Assembly (NCBI GenBank): GCA_016647705.1
Contig: CM028330.1
Location: forward strand, 45,908,397 to 45,972,396
Direction: 5' to 3'
Source of the DNA: Eucommia ulmoides
Taxonomy: Eukaryota; Streptophyta; Magnoliopsida; Garryales; Eucommiaceae
DNA: 64,000 nucleotides
Shown here: piece by piece, positions 12,336 to 22,704 of the stretch
Layout of the letters: every line of letters begins with the position of its first letter
How positions within the stretch are numbered: the first letter of the stretch is position 1
The notes under the pieces: generated by a model
Databases searched by the model: none
What the model was told of the DNA's origin: nothing
What the model saw: only the letters and a program-made list of their open reading frames with translations
Program-made: the position numbers and the translations under genes

Positions 12336-13377
12336 GTTTGTTTTTTTTTTGTTTTTTTTTTTTTTTTTTATTGAAAACAAAAGAGGAATTAAAAACCTCC
12401 AACATTACAATTTTTTGGTCCTTCTAAAACTAGAAAGATCACAAGTATCCAATTTCAAACAACCCCTAACAATTTGAGGTAGATCAGAAAAAAAAAAGTA
12501 GAACATAAAAATTCTCCAGCACTAGCATGCTTAGTCAATCCATCAGCAACTCCATTAGTTTCTCTAAATACATGTTGAATGGGAAAGTCACCTTTGCCTC
12601 TCCACAACTTGATATTAGCTAAAAAAGGATTTAATCTCCATGGAATTTCAGCCTTATTCATAACCATGTTTGCTAGAATTTTGCTATCCACCTCTAAAAT
12701 AACTTTCATCCAATTATTCTCTAAGCAAGCCTTGATCCCATGCCAAAGAGCATAAACCTCAGCAAACATATTAGTTTGAATGCCCAGAGGAATTGAATAA
12801 GCCAGAATTAACAAACCTTTATGATTTCTGATGATTCCTCCTACCCCAGCACATCCTGGATTTCCTATAGAGCTACCATCAGAATTAAGCTTCATATAGT
12901 CCCTTAATGGTTTAGACCAATGAACCAATATAAATTTGAATGATTTAGGCTTTCTAACAGGCTGCATATTGATAACGAATTCAATTCTGCTTATCACAGA
13001 ATTGAAGAATGGAGGAGTTTGATCAAACTTGGCTTGGCATCTTGTTTTCCAAAGCTCCCAGCAAATCAGCACTGGAACACCAACATTGAGATTCTTATCT
13101 TGCCACCACTTCAAAAATCTAGACATCAATGATCCATCATGGCCAGTACTTCCAAAATAAGCCCAAACCCTCTGAGCAAATGAGCACTCAGAAAGAACAA
13201 GATCCTAAGTTTCAGCAGCTTTTCCACAACTTGCACATACTGAAGGCATTTGAAATCCCAATTTCTGAATTAATGAATCAAAAGGCACTATACCTTTAAG
13301 CACCTTCCACATGAAGAAAGAAGATTTGAGAGGTATTTGAGTATGCCATATGAATTTGAAGTAAGGAGGAGCATCAG
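12336..13377 (-). mobile_element. 5'-truncated L1-type LINE insertion with target duplication
   Basis: A poly-A tail (plus-strand T-rich run 12336-12370) marks the 3' end on the minus strand. The body encodes the 3' end of LINE ORF2. The 16-bp sequence AATTCTAACATAGTTT is repeated exactly at both flanks (12320-12335 and 13378-13393), the expected target-site duplication of target-primed reverse transcription. The element stops within the zinc-finger region, so it is strongly 5'-truncated. Confidence 0.93.
12455..13377 (-). pseudogene. LINE ORF2 3' fragment: zf-RVT and RNase H domains
   Basis: On the minus strand the frame from 13377 first encodes a zf-RVT-like segment: FKFIWHTQIPLKSSFFMWK, then CASCGKAAE, then CSFAQRVW. 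It has an in-frame TAG near 13206. It then continues into an RNase H domain of the type found in plant L1 elements. The acidic catalytic positions are still present: KLNSDGS (Asp), AEVYALWHGI (Glu) and EVDSK (Asp), along with GNPGCAGVGG. The frame ends at 12455 near the poly-A tail. The endonuclease and reverse transcriptase cores are absent, so it cannot mobilise itself. Homology is judged from motif layout. Confidence 0.88.
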
Positions 13378-13393
13378 AATTCTAACATAGTTT

Positions 13394-14191
13394 AACAACT
13401 CTTTTGATGTAATTAGAATTGGCGCTTGTGGATTAGTCTCTTTCCCCACTAAGTACTTGAAAAGTTGTCTCACTATTCTCCCTTTAACGTATTGAAGAAA
13501 AAACAACATAATGCCCCAATATCAACATAATCGCATATTTTTATTCTTCAAATTGAGTCACTTATAGGTATGGTGTCCCCTAATTCCAAATCTCATAGAA
13601 GGAAATGAAAGTATAAGCCTTAGGTCTTGGCCTTGTCTCACGATAGGAAAGTGGCTCCAACTTCTTTTCTTTCAATCAATTCGATAATCTTGAGTGATTG
13701 GCGATGAGGGCTTAAAGTATCATCCCTGGGTTAATATTGTTGAAGCCTCTTGTTGGCCATCTGAAAAATATTTGTACTGGAAATGAAGGCATAAGCGAAG
13801 GTGTTTGGTATTTGATTGGGGTGGTACTGGGATGGTTTTTAGATGGGATTGAAGGATTTTATCATCCATCTTAGATATCTCTTTTACTAATTTTGTTGGT
13901 GCTAAAGAATTTCTTTTTTAAAGGGGGAACATGATTTGTACTCACATCACAGGTCACATATTTCTTTATTAGTTGAGCCATTTTAATCAACCCCGATGAA
14001 ACAAAAGGAGACCCTACATTCTTTTGAGATAAAAAATTTCGATTTTGACGTTCTTAAGGTGAACAAGAATTAGTTCTATGATTTTAAAAAAATTATGACT
14101 CTTTAAAACTCAAAGCGATACAATACAAGTGTTAAAATATTTACAGCAGACTAAAAAAAAACATATACAAAGGCATTCTATCTATAAGAAC
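13394..14191. other. Non-coding stretch, nothing recognised
   Basis: No domain or terminal repeat could be assigned. A polypurine-like AAAGGGGGAACATGA near 13921 hints at retrotransposon debris but has no LTR next to it. Confidence 0.4.
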
Positions 14192-14444
14192 TGTAACATT
14201 TGAATTTGAACTTTATCTCTTCGGGATCTTAGGCCTCCACAATCAAAATTGCTAATATACATGGGCTTGCCCTATTAGGTTAAATCCTAATATCACTACT
14301 AAAACCAAACCCTAACCCTAACATGGTTTCCCTAGTCCTCCTATACATAGACCCATTATATATCTCTATAATTGAACTTTTTCATATATCTCAATATATT
14401 TCTCTCATGTTCTCTCAATATTCAACCTCTTAGCTATTCTAACA
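14192..14444 (+). mobile_element. 5' LTR of a Ty1/copia relic
   Basis: A 253-bp block starts TGTAACATTTGAATTTGAAC, ends TATTCTAACA and is followed at once by a primer-binding site. It contains an AT-rich TATATAT stretch near 14357 that could be a promoter. It does not match the LTR-like block at the other end of the element (20812-21085). Confidence 0.65.
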
Positions 14445-14457
14445 TAGTATCAAAGTC
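14445..14457 (+). promoter_or_regulatory. Primer-binding site (initiator Met tRNA)
   Basis: TAGTATCAAAGTC directly follows the LTR end and differs at a few positions from the usual plant TGGTATCAGAGC site complementary to initiator tRNA-Met. It fixes the LTR boundary. Confidence 0.7.
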
Positions 14458-15189
14458 AATTCTTTCTGACTTTATTCCTACTAAAAAAAATTTGCAACCC
14501 TAATCAAGTCCTCCATCGCGCCGTTTTTTCTCCCATGGTATCTCTTGACTGTTGCAGGCCTCACCATCGCTCCAATATCAACTCTCATCACACCACCACC
14601 TTTTTCATGAAACGATGAGTACAACATCATCAAAACCACCGCCATTGGAGTCGTCATGGGCTTCCACGTGCCACTAAACGCCATCAATAACATCACCAAC
14701 GCCATCATTGATTTTGTGCTCAACCACAACAACCATTGGTCTAAACTTATCAACGACTACATCATTTCAACCGTCTCAATGAGATAATTTGAACACCACT
14801 AACCACAACTCTATCTGAGCAGGGACACGCCGCCACGCCAGCAAAAACCGAACCCTAGCACCGCCACTTCAAATTCTCGCAACACAGGTCTATCACCGCA
14901 CGTCACTTTGCCACGTCAGTGCCACGTAAGAGCTATATTAGCGCCACGTCAATTGACACATCATCAAAGTCAAAGGTCCATCCCGACATGTCAATGTTGA
15001 CCCTTAACACGTTAGTGTTGACCCCCTGCCACGTCAGTGCCATGTCAAATTTGACTTCCACATCATTGTTCTCTGCCAACCTGGGCACCACGTCAGCTGT
15101 AGTCAACACCTATTGTTGACCGGTTTAATGTTAAACTTTGTGTGGCTGGTTCACCCAATTTTTAACCGGTTCTTGGAGATTTAACACTA

Positions 15190-15470
15190 GTTCTTTGCTA
15201 ATTTTGGTGCTCTGAATCCATTTGTGTCCTTTGTTTACTCAAATTCAGATCATATAGTATAATTTCCTTTATATTATTGGTTCAGTTCATCACGGAGATT
15301 TAACCAGTTTAAGGGTTCATCAATCGGTTATTCACGATTATAGACCCGTTCCTGTACAATTTTAGAGTTATGAATCCATCTGTGGCCTCGGTTTCTCCAA
15401 ATTCATATCGTACAATATACTTTGTTGTATATTTTTTATTTGATTCAACAACGATGTCTAAGGGTTGCTC
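15190..15470 (+). repeat. Degenerate direct repeat, period about 158 bp
   Basis: A block around GAATCCATTTGTGTCC at 15214 recurs as GAATCCATCTGTGGCC at 15372. Similar flanks follow (CTCAAATTCAGATC / CTCCAAATTCATATC and TTCAGTTCATCA / GATTCAACAAC). Two copies lie in the leader of the copia relic. Confidence 0.55.
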
Positions 15471-15977
15471 TTTCTCGACCATTCTAAATGCCACAGAGTG
15501 TTTTGATCCTACCTCCACTGTTGTTACTATCTCTATTGTAGATATAACTTCACTCTTCTACAAAATTATCTCCGAGTACGGTACAAACTTTTGTCCTACC
15601 CTTTTACTTACTATAGGTAATTCTTCTTGATACTTTGATTCTGCCTGTTGTAATAATATAACTTCTGATTCCCCACGTCTTCTCATCTAAACTATTCGCT
15701 ATGAATTTTCATAGCATTCATATTGTTGAAAGTTCTCAAATACGTATTACTCATATCGGTCAGATTTCTACTTCATATCTTTATATTTCTGACATGTATT
15801 TAATTTTGAAACTCACTTTAAATCTCTTATATGTTGGCAACTCTGGGAATTGGGATTTGAAGTAATATTTTTTAATAGTAGTTGTTGTATGCAAGTTGCT
15901 CAAATAGAAGAAACTATTGGGACTAGTCATAAGGTTGCATGTATTTTTGAGCTCAACAGTTTGTACCTTCCAAACCT

Positions 15978-15997
15978 CCCCCCCCCCCCCCCCCCCC
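15978..15997 (+). repeat. Homopolymer of 20 C residues
   Basis: An uninterrupted C20 run lies where the pre-integrase domain should be. CAC/CAT-rich simple sequence follows to about 16085. Confidence 0.95.
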
Positions 15998-17085
15998 ATG
16001 TCTCTTAATCAGCTTGGGAAACCTTACCACCACTATCATCATCATTCTCCTTATCACCACCACCGCCGCTACCACTATCAACATCTTTTTCTTCCTCATC
16101 ATAATCCTATATTTGGCATTCTTAGTTAAGTCACACTTCATTTAGTTTACTCAAATCACTTATTTTTAACAATTAGTTAGATTTAGTTCAGCATGAGTCA
16201 TTTAATTGTATCAATTTCCAACTTGCAAAACAACCAGCCCAATCTTTTAATGAGAGTCGGTCTATTTCTCTTACACCTTTTAATCTAGTGCATTCTGATG
16301 TTTGGGGGCCTTCTCCTCATGCAATAATGGGTGGGTCTCATTATTTTATTATCTTTGTGGACGACTACTCTCGATATACATGGTTATTTCTTATGAAAAT
16401 TAGATCTGAATTATTCGAAATATATTCTAAGTTTTCTTCTATGGTTTAAATTCAATTTTCTCAAAATATCAAAAAATTTCACTCAGATAATGTAATGAAA
16501 TACAAAGATCGTGTTTTTCTCAACCTACTTCACAAAAATGGTAAGCTCTCCCACCATTCGTGTCCTGGAACCTCCCAAAAAATTGGACAAGCCGAAAGCA
16601 AATATAGACACATTCTTGACACAGTTCGTGCCCTTCTCGTTTATTCATCCTGTCCTAAGCAAGGGTGAGGCTGCCCTAACCACAGTATACACAATAAATT
16701 ATGTCCACTCTGCTACAATTCAGCATCAATTTCCATTTGAGCATTTCTTTAGTAAACCTCATGATTACTCTAAACTCAAAATCTTTGGTTGCACTTGTTT
16801 GGTTCTTCTCAAACCACTTGAACACAACAAGTTGGAACTAAGGGCACACTTATGTTGTTTTCTAGAATATGGCATTGAACATAGGGTATCAGTGTTGGGA
16901 TTTTATCTCTAAAACTCTTCATATCTCTTGACATGTCAATTTTTGGGAACATCAAATGTTTTCTTCCTTATGGTCATTTGATATATTAACCCTGACTAAC
17001 TCCAATTTTTTTACCGATCTATCTCTTGAGTTATTCTCTGAGGATGCAGTTGCAAGTACTGTTGAGCCCACTCGAGCACCATCAA

Positions 17086-17994
17086 TGTAACAACCCAGTT
17101 TTTCAAGGCCGTCACCCGATTTCTCCTAAAGAGAATTAAAACTAAAATTGAACAATGAATATTTCATTGACTATAAATCTGAGAAAATTTCCAATAATAG
17201 CAATAATTATAATTATCAATTTATACAATAACAAACAATTACAATTATAAAATATATATATATATATAATTCCAAATGTAATTTCATAGTTTGTGGCGCG
17301 GTCCCATTTTCGTCGATCCTGCAACAAATACTGTGGGGTTGTGAGTCAAAGTTCAATAGAATTTTAACCCCTTTAATAGGTACATCTAATTAATTCAACA
17401 AATAACATATGGACATGTAATTCACATAATTGCTACATAATACATGTTTGTAAATAATTTATGAAAATCAACAATTATAATTCAATGAAGATATTAAATA
17501 CAAATATTAAAAAGATTAAGAATTCTACCTAAAATCCATAATTGATAATCATCCGTAGAATAAACTATTTTTCTTTATTTTTTTCTTTCGTCTCTGCCAT
17601 TTCCCTCCTCCTAATTCTTATTTTTCTTCTTTTATACTAAATACATATGTATACTCATCCCAACACATATATAAATATATTTATATAACAAGTGGGGCCC
17701 ACATTCTTCCTTACTTTATCTTCTTTTCTCTTCTACATTCTTTTCCATTTAGTTACTCATGTCTACAATGCCACCAAGTTTCCGAAGTCTTAACAAGTCT
17801 TACTATGTAAGATTCTTTTTTAAACAATACACCAACATCCCTATATTTTATATAATATTATTATTAAATTCTATAATTATACTTACAACCCTAAAAATTA
17901 TCAAATATTTATTTATATCCTAAAATTTTCATAATATATCAAACTAACCCCAAAAAATGTTTATTTCAAAAATATAAAATTCCGTGGTATTACA
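17086..17994 (-). mobile_element. Ty3/gypsy-type solo LTR inside the copia relic
   Basis: On the minus strand it starts TGTAATACCACGGAATTT and ends with AGGAGAAATCGGG...GGGTTGTTACA. It matches the ends of the LTR at 27228-28307 (TGTAATACCCCGAGAAATTT ... AGGAGAAACTG ... CATTACA), so it belongs to the same family. Flanks are ATCAA (17081-17085) and ATCAG (17995-17999), a target duplication with one mismatch. The copia Pro-rich linker continues in phase on both sides (TVEPTRAPS | VEPSS). Confidence 0.87.
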
Positions 17995-18182
17995 ATCAGT
18001 TGAGCCCAGTTCATAAACCAACTTCAGAACCACCAGCCGAACCCATTCTAGAACCTCCAGCTAATCTCAGCCCTCCAAATCCATCGACCGTGCTTGAAGC
18101 TCCTTTTATGTTTGATGATTCTACACCAACTTCTTCTGCGACCCACCTTCCAAAACAAGGTTTTAATTCATGGTATCAGGTT

Positions 18183-19180
18183 ATGTAACAATAATGGTTG
18201 TGGTGTAATGGTATTGAGAGTATCGGTCTGTCTGTAATGAGAATCGACCGTAACGGTTATGAATTTTTTAAAATCACCATAACATCCTAAAAAACTCAAT
18301 AATAGTAATTATTTTACTCATTTAACCATTAATAAATACATTCTAATATATATTATAGAATTTAACTACATATATAACACAATAAAAAATGGAAAAAAAT
18401 AAAAAACCATCGTACTACTGAAACAAATTGTTTTTCTAGGGTTAAAGCCTAAAATTAAATAGAATATGTGATTTTTTTTTAAAAAAAAATTGCAAAATAT
18501 ATAATTATATATACACAAAAAACAATGAAACATTTAAATTATTTATTAAAAAATTTGAAGGTTAATATATTAATTTTAATTTAACTTTAAATTTTTTGGG
18601 GGCCAATTATTATTTTAAAATGTTACTTTTTAACTCTTTGGACCAAATTTCAATTTAACTCAAATTACAAAACCCACCCCCCACCCCCACCCACCCCACT
18701 ATGACCTATCTACCCAACCCTAGTCCTTTCATTTTCAAACCTGATAGAAGAGTCGCGTGAGAGAGAAATAATGCGAACAACAAAGATCTGGCGATGGTGA
18801 CGAAGAACAATGGCTTGGAGTGAGCGTACAGTGAAGATTTGGCGACGACGACAAAGAAAAATAACTTGGAGTTACGACGACGAAGTGAGCCGTATTTCCT
18901 TTTCCTTTGTTTCTTATTGATTGTTCTCTGATTTTTTCCCCTTTCATTTATGAACTTTTGATATTTTTCTCTCTCTCTTTAAGTGAGTTGTATCGGTGGA
19001 ACGGCCATTACGCCTCGAAGTAACAGGCAGATCTGTTACACGCCCATATCGACCCAATACTGTGTGAATCAGCCCTAGACTCTAGTATCGACTCTGTAAC
19101 AGTATCGGAGGGTCCAATTTTCGTTATGTAACGGTCGTTTCAAAACGTAACATCCAATACTTAAAACTATGCTCTAAATC
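18183..19180. mobile_element. Unclassified insertion with GTAACGG-type subterminal motifs
   Basis: Copia coding sequence is lost from 18183 to about 19340. The left part has GTAATGGTATTGAGAGTATC and GACCGTAACGG. The right part has the related motifs in the opposite sense (CAGTATCGGAGG, GTAACGGTCG, CCATTACG), suggesting a DNA transposon with GC-rich subterminal repeats around an AT-rich core. A C-rich CCACCCC tract lies at 18670-18705. No transposase, clear terminal inverted repeat or target duplication was found. 19181-19340 is unassigned. Confidence 0.4.
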
Positions 19181-20389
19181 ACTCCCGCCGCTCTAATAGG
19201 GTAAAAATTATCATCTTCCTTATCTCAACAGGCTGGGCTTTATAGCGTTCAACAGAACTATCAGAAAGCATTTTAATTTAGAACACCCATTTGCATCTAA
19301 CAGGAGTTTTCCCAGGGAGGGAAGTCAATAATATCCCAAGTGTGAGTTTTGACTAGGGCCTGAAGTTCTTGACTACAAAGAGACATTTGCTCCAGTGGCT
19401 AGGATCACATGTGTCCGTTATCTTCTACATGCAAATCCCTCCTAGTCTATAAACTCCTCAACATAAAGTTTGTCGCCTTCGTCGTGCTCTATATGGTCTC
19501 AAATAAGCTATGCGTGCTTAGTTTAAAAAATTCAGCACCACCATCCAGCAGTTCGAATTCACATCCAACTTATGATTCTACCTTGTTTATTCGCCGAACT
19601 GACAACGTCATTATCATTTTTACTCTATGTGGACAATAGAATCATTACAAGAGATGATCTATGAGGAATCTCTGAACTCAAAAATATTCTCAGTGGACAA
19701 TTCGATATGAAAGACCTTGGCGTGCTTGATTATTTTCTTAGTCTCGAAGTTTCAACTAGTTTGGATGGATACTTTTTCTTTCAAGCCAAATATGTATCTG
19801 ACCATCTTTCCAAGGCATGCATCGCCACCACTGCCAACAATATACTAGAATTGAATATCATACTTACTCGGGTAGATAGCTCTCATCTCTCGGACGTCAC
19901 TATCTATCGCCAACTAGTTGGAAGTTCGGTATATCTCACAGTTACTCGCCTGGACATCGCCTACATCGTTCATCAAGTCAATCTTCTTGTTCGCTCCTTG
20001 GATCATTCATTACTCAATTGTTTTTTTTATTCTTCAGTACGTCAAGGGCACTTTATTTCACATACTTCATTTTTTCGCTCAGTCCACTTCCATCTTACAA
20101 GCTTATTCTAATGTCGACTAGGCTAGAGATCCTACCAACAGACATTCATCCATTGGTTATTGTTTCTTTTTGGGTAACTTTCTATTTCCTGGTACAGAAG
20201 AAACAAACTGTGGTTGCCCACTCCAGCACTAAAGTTGAATATTGTGTTATCGCTGAAGCAACACAATAATTATTTTGGCTATTAGCTTGTCGCTGACATG
20301 AAAGACTCCTCCCATATGTTGCCACTGTAATGCATTGTGACAATAGGAGTATTATGTAGATCGTCCATAATGACGTTTTTTATAAGGGT

Positions 20390-20811
20390 ATTATGTGTTA
20401 CTTGGTGCAAATTTAATCTCATGGTCATCCAAAAAGCAACCTATTGCTTATAGATCCTCCACAAAAACTGAGTATAGGGTAATGTCACAAGCTACATCTG
20501 AGCTTACTTAGTTGACTTATCTCCTTAAGGACCTATATATCCTAAGCTCCTCCATTCCTATCCTATGGTGTGATAACCAATCGACATTAGCTTTGGCTAC
20601 TAATCTTGTATTCCATGCTAGAATAAAGCATATCGACATAGACTACCATTTCATTAGGGAAAAAAATTATAAACAAAACAATTCAGATTGCTCATGTTCC
20701 TTTCTATGTTCAATTGGCTAAGATTCTCACTAAGGACCTTCCTACTGCTCATTTTAAGTTCCTAAGGTCCATGTTAATCATTCAATCTCCCACAGTCAGC
20801 TTGCAAGAAGG
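20390..20811 (+). pseudogene. Second, different copia RNase H end (element B)
   Basis: After element A's RNase H has already passed its active-site segment, a new RNase H copy starts near 20398: GANLISWSSKKQ-like in shifted frames. It continues with an STK.EYR-type motif near 20464, [20 protein letters not shown] at 20512-20571, [10 protein letters not shown] and [12 protein letters not shown], and ends [19 protein letters not shown] near 20772. The C-terminal segments differ from those of element A, so two different copia elements are joined here. Several frameshifts are present. Confidence 0.75.
20799..20811 (+). promoter_or_regulatory. Degenerate polypurine tract of element B
   Basis: GCTTGCAAGAAGG corresponds in position to the usual copia GCTTGAGGGGGAG tract and directly precedes the TG of the putative 3' LTR. 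Confidence 0.5.
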
Positions 20812-21085
20812 TGATAACAGCCACAACAGCTTAGCTATTGCCCAGCCAGCGTGGCCATCAAGCCCCATCCACTAACAAACTTACCAACAGACTTACACAG
20901 AAAATTTGTGCCTAACAACACAACACCTTCTAGAATGATTACTCAGCATAATTGGAAGTTAGTTGTTATATCTGAAATCTAATTGGCATTTTTATTAAAC
21001 AAAATACGTGCATGCATGTAATCTCTTTAAATAGAAAAGATAATTCATCTTGATTTTACTGGAAAAATAAAATAAACGAATAACA
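20812..21085 (+). mobile_element. Putative 3' LTR of copia element B
   Basis: It begins TGATAACAGCC after the polypurine tract. It contains CTTTAAATAGAAAAG at about 21022, a TATA-like box, and ends near AATAAACGAATAACA. An alternative end is GCACA at 21099. It does not resemble the LTR at 14192-14444. Confidence 0.5.
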
Positions 21086-21606
21086 GATATTTTTGCACAG
21101 CTTATGGTTTACAAATTTTTAGATTTCTTTTAGCTTCTTCATCATCTTCATTTCAATAGACACAAATTTCGATCAATCAAACCCTACCCAAAAGTTATCT
21201 TCTTTTAAAACTAATACAGTAAATAATAAATGCATAATAGAACAACAAGATTTTTTATTTATAAAACAAATCAACATCCAAAGTATTCATATGTTTATAT
21301 TGATTACCCATAACAAAATTGAATTAACCAGAGAATTTCTTTAAAAAAATTGAAATTGTTTTTTTTTTTTTTTTTTTTTGGATTAATGATTCATGATTAA
21401 ATGTAGAACAAAATCGTGACAATTATAATTCTCAATCTAAAATCATCCAATAAAGTAATTAGTCGAGTTGAACGTAAATTATAGTTCGGACATATTTTAT
21501 TGGAAAAGAATAATAAATAAATAAATAAAATTTGTCATATTGTGACTCAATTTTTGCCTTTGTCCTCATATAAACCCTTAAATAGAGGAAAAAGCATGAA
21601 TCTCTC

Positions 21607-21975
21607 ATGTGGCATTTGGTTAGTATTTTTTATTTTTATTTTTGTTTCCACTCCAATAAATTGGGATGAAAATTATGTTTCCGCTATGTAGTATTTCGGA
21701 ATAGAAATATGTATGGTAATAACCATTATCTTGAAATTGTTTTTTAATTTATGAGAACGGAAGCAAGAAACACGTTTGGGTGTGACTTTTAATCTCTTTT
21801 TTTTATTTAAATGTATGGTGGCCGGCATGGTGGTGGTGGCCAGCGTGGTGGTGTGTGGAGGTGGCCAGCCAGTGATAGTGAGAATAGTTTTCCATTGGAA
21901 TAAAAACTTTGATTCCATTGAAATGAAAAATGATTGAATTGGATTCCATATTTCATGGATCGGAATGGGATTACA
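21607..21975 (+). mobile_element. Copy of a GTGGC[A/G]TTTGGTTAG MITE family
   Basis: It starts GTGGCATTTGGTTAGTATTT and runs through CCAATAAATTGGGATGA, TGGTAATAACCATTATCTTG, CTTGAAATTGTTTT and ATTTATGAGAACGG to ATGTATGGTGGCCGG. The same order of blocks is seen at 37540-37966 (reverse), 43132-43400 and 55402-55640. The open frame on the opposite strand is accidental. Right end not defined. Confidence 0.7.
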
Positions 21976-22097
21976 TAGTTCACGGAATCAAAAAAATCAG
22001 TTCATGTTCTCGAAATAGAAACATAAATTTTGAGGGAAAAAAATATGTTACCAATCCCAAAACAAAAACAAAAATCTGAGACCAAAAGATCTAACAG

Positions 22098-22704
22098 CTC
22101 GTTTAGTTGGACAGAATAGAACGAGTGTGGAATGAAATGGAAGAAATAATAGAATAAGAGAAATAATGGAATAGAATTGTCAATAGAATCACTATTCTAT
22201 TCACTTGTTTGGTTAGTATGAAATGAGAGAATAAATAGAATAGTGAAATATAATGAAATTCTCATTATACCCTTATAATAAATTTTATTATATTTCATTT
22301 TTTCATTCCTTCCCACATTTTATTATAATTCTCTATTCCATTTTATTTTCAATTTATGTTCTCTAATTTCTATTTCTGTTCTCAATTTTCAATTTATGTT
22401 TTCTAATTTTTGTTTTTGTTCTCAATTTTTAATTTTTGATCTCTAATTTTCATTTCTGTTCTCTAATTTTGGTTATGTTCTTAATTTTCAGTTTCTGTTC
22501 TCTATTGGGCTGTATCATGTTATGGGTTTTTTTGTAATTTTAATTTTGATTCCATTGGGCTGGACTTGATTCTAACTTATCTACTATGGAATCTCATTCC
22601 TTTACTTTTCATTTCAATAGAATCATTGGAGAACTAAACATGAGAATAAGAATCGAGAGCGGAATGAGAATTCCATTCCGCCCCGATTCTGTCCAACCAA
22701 ACAT
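22098..22704. mobile_element. MITE with TTTGGTTGGACAGAAT terminal inverted repeats
   Basis: The left end, CTCGTTTAGTTGGACAGAAT, is matched in reverse complement at the right end, ATTCTGTCCAACCAAACATG. Adjacent GGAATG-rich text is also inverted. The core (22315-22515) is a T-rich minisatellite built on TTCTCAATTTTCAATTTATG-like units. No coding capacity and no clear target duplication. Confidence 0.7.
22315..22515 (+). repeat. T-rich minisatellite inside the MITE
   Basis: Repeats of TTCTCTAATTT(C/T)(T/A)ATTT(C/T)TG type alternate with TTCTCAATTTTCAATTT, about 19-40 bp per unit and at least six imperfect units. Confidence 0.65.

Larger units (their letters stand above)
14458..20385 (+). pseudogene. 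Decayed Ty1/copia gag-pol (element A), twice interrupted
   Basis: The 5' part (14458-15640) is a poorly conserved leader/gag zone with no clear domain. Pol begins near 15690 with a protease/pre-integrase stretch (ITHIGQISTS, LLYVG). Integrase runs 16250-16920: SDVWGPSPH, VDDYSRYTWLF, then KIFGCTCLVLLKP and LCCFLEYGIEH. The Pro-rich linker (near 17060 and 18000-18180) is split by a solo LTR. Reverse transcriptase is recognisable at 19345-19420 (DYKETFAPVARI) and 19640-20110 (MKDLGVLDYFLSLEVS, YRQLVGSSVYLT). RNase H sequence ends with HSSTKVEYCVIAEATQ near 20266 and CDNRSIM near 20357. Many stops and frameshifts make it a dead copy. Confidence 0.85.

Noticed and set aside
13921-13936. Polypurine-tract-like AAAGGGGGAACATGA
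   Set aside because: No LTR start follows it and no pol sequence precedes it, so it was not called as an element boundary.
14305-14325. Telomere-like CCCTAACCCTAAC
   Set aside because: Only about two repeat units inside a copia LTR, so it is not an interstitial telomere array.
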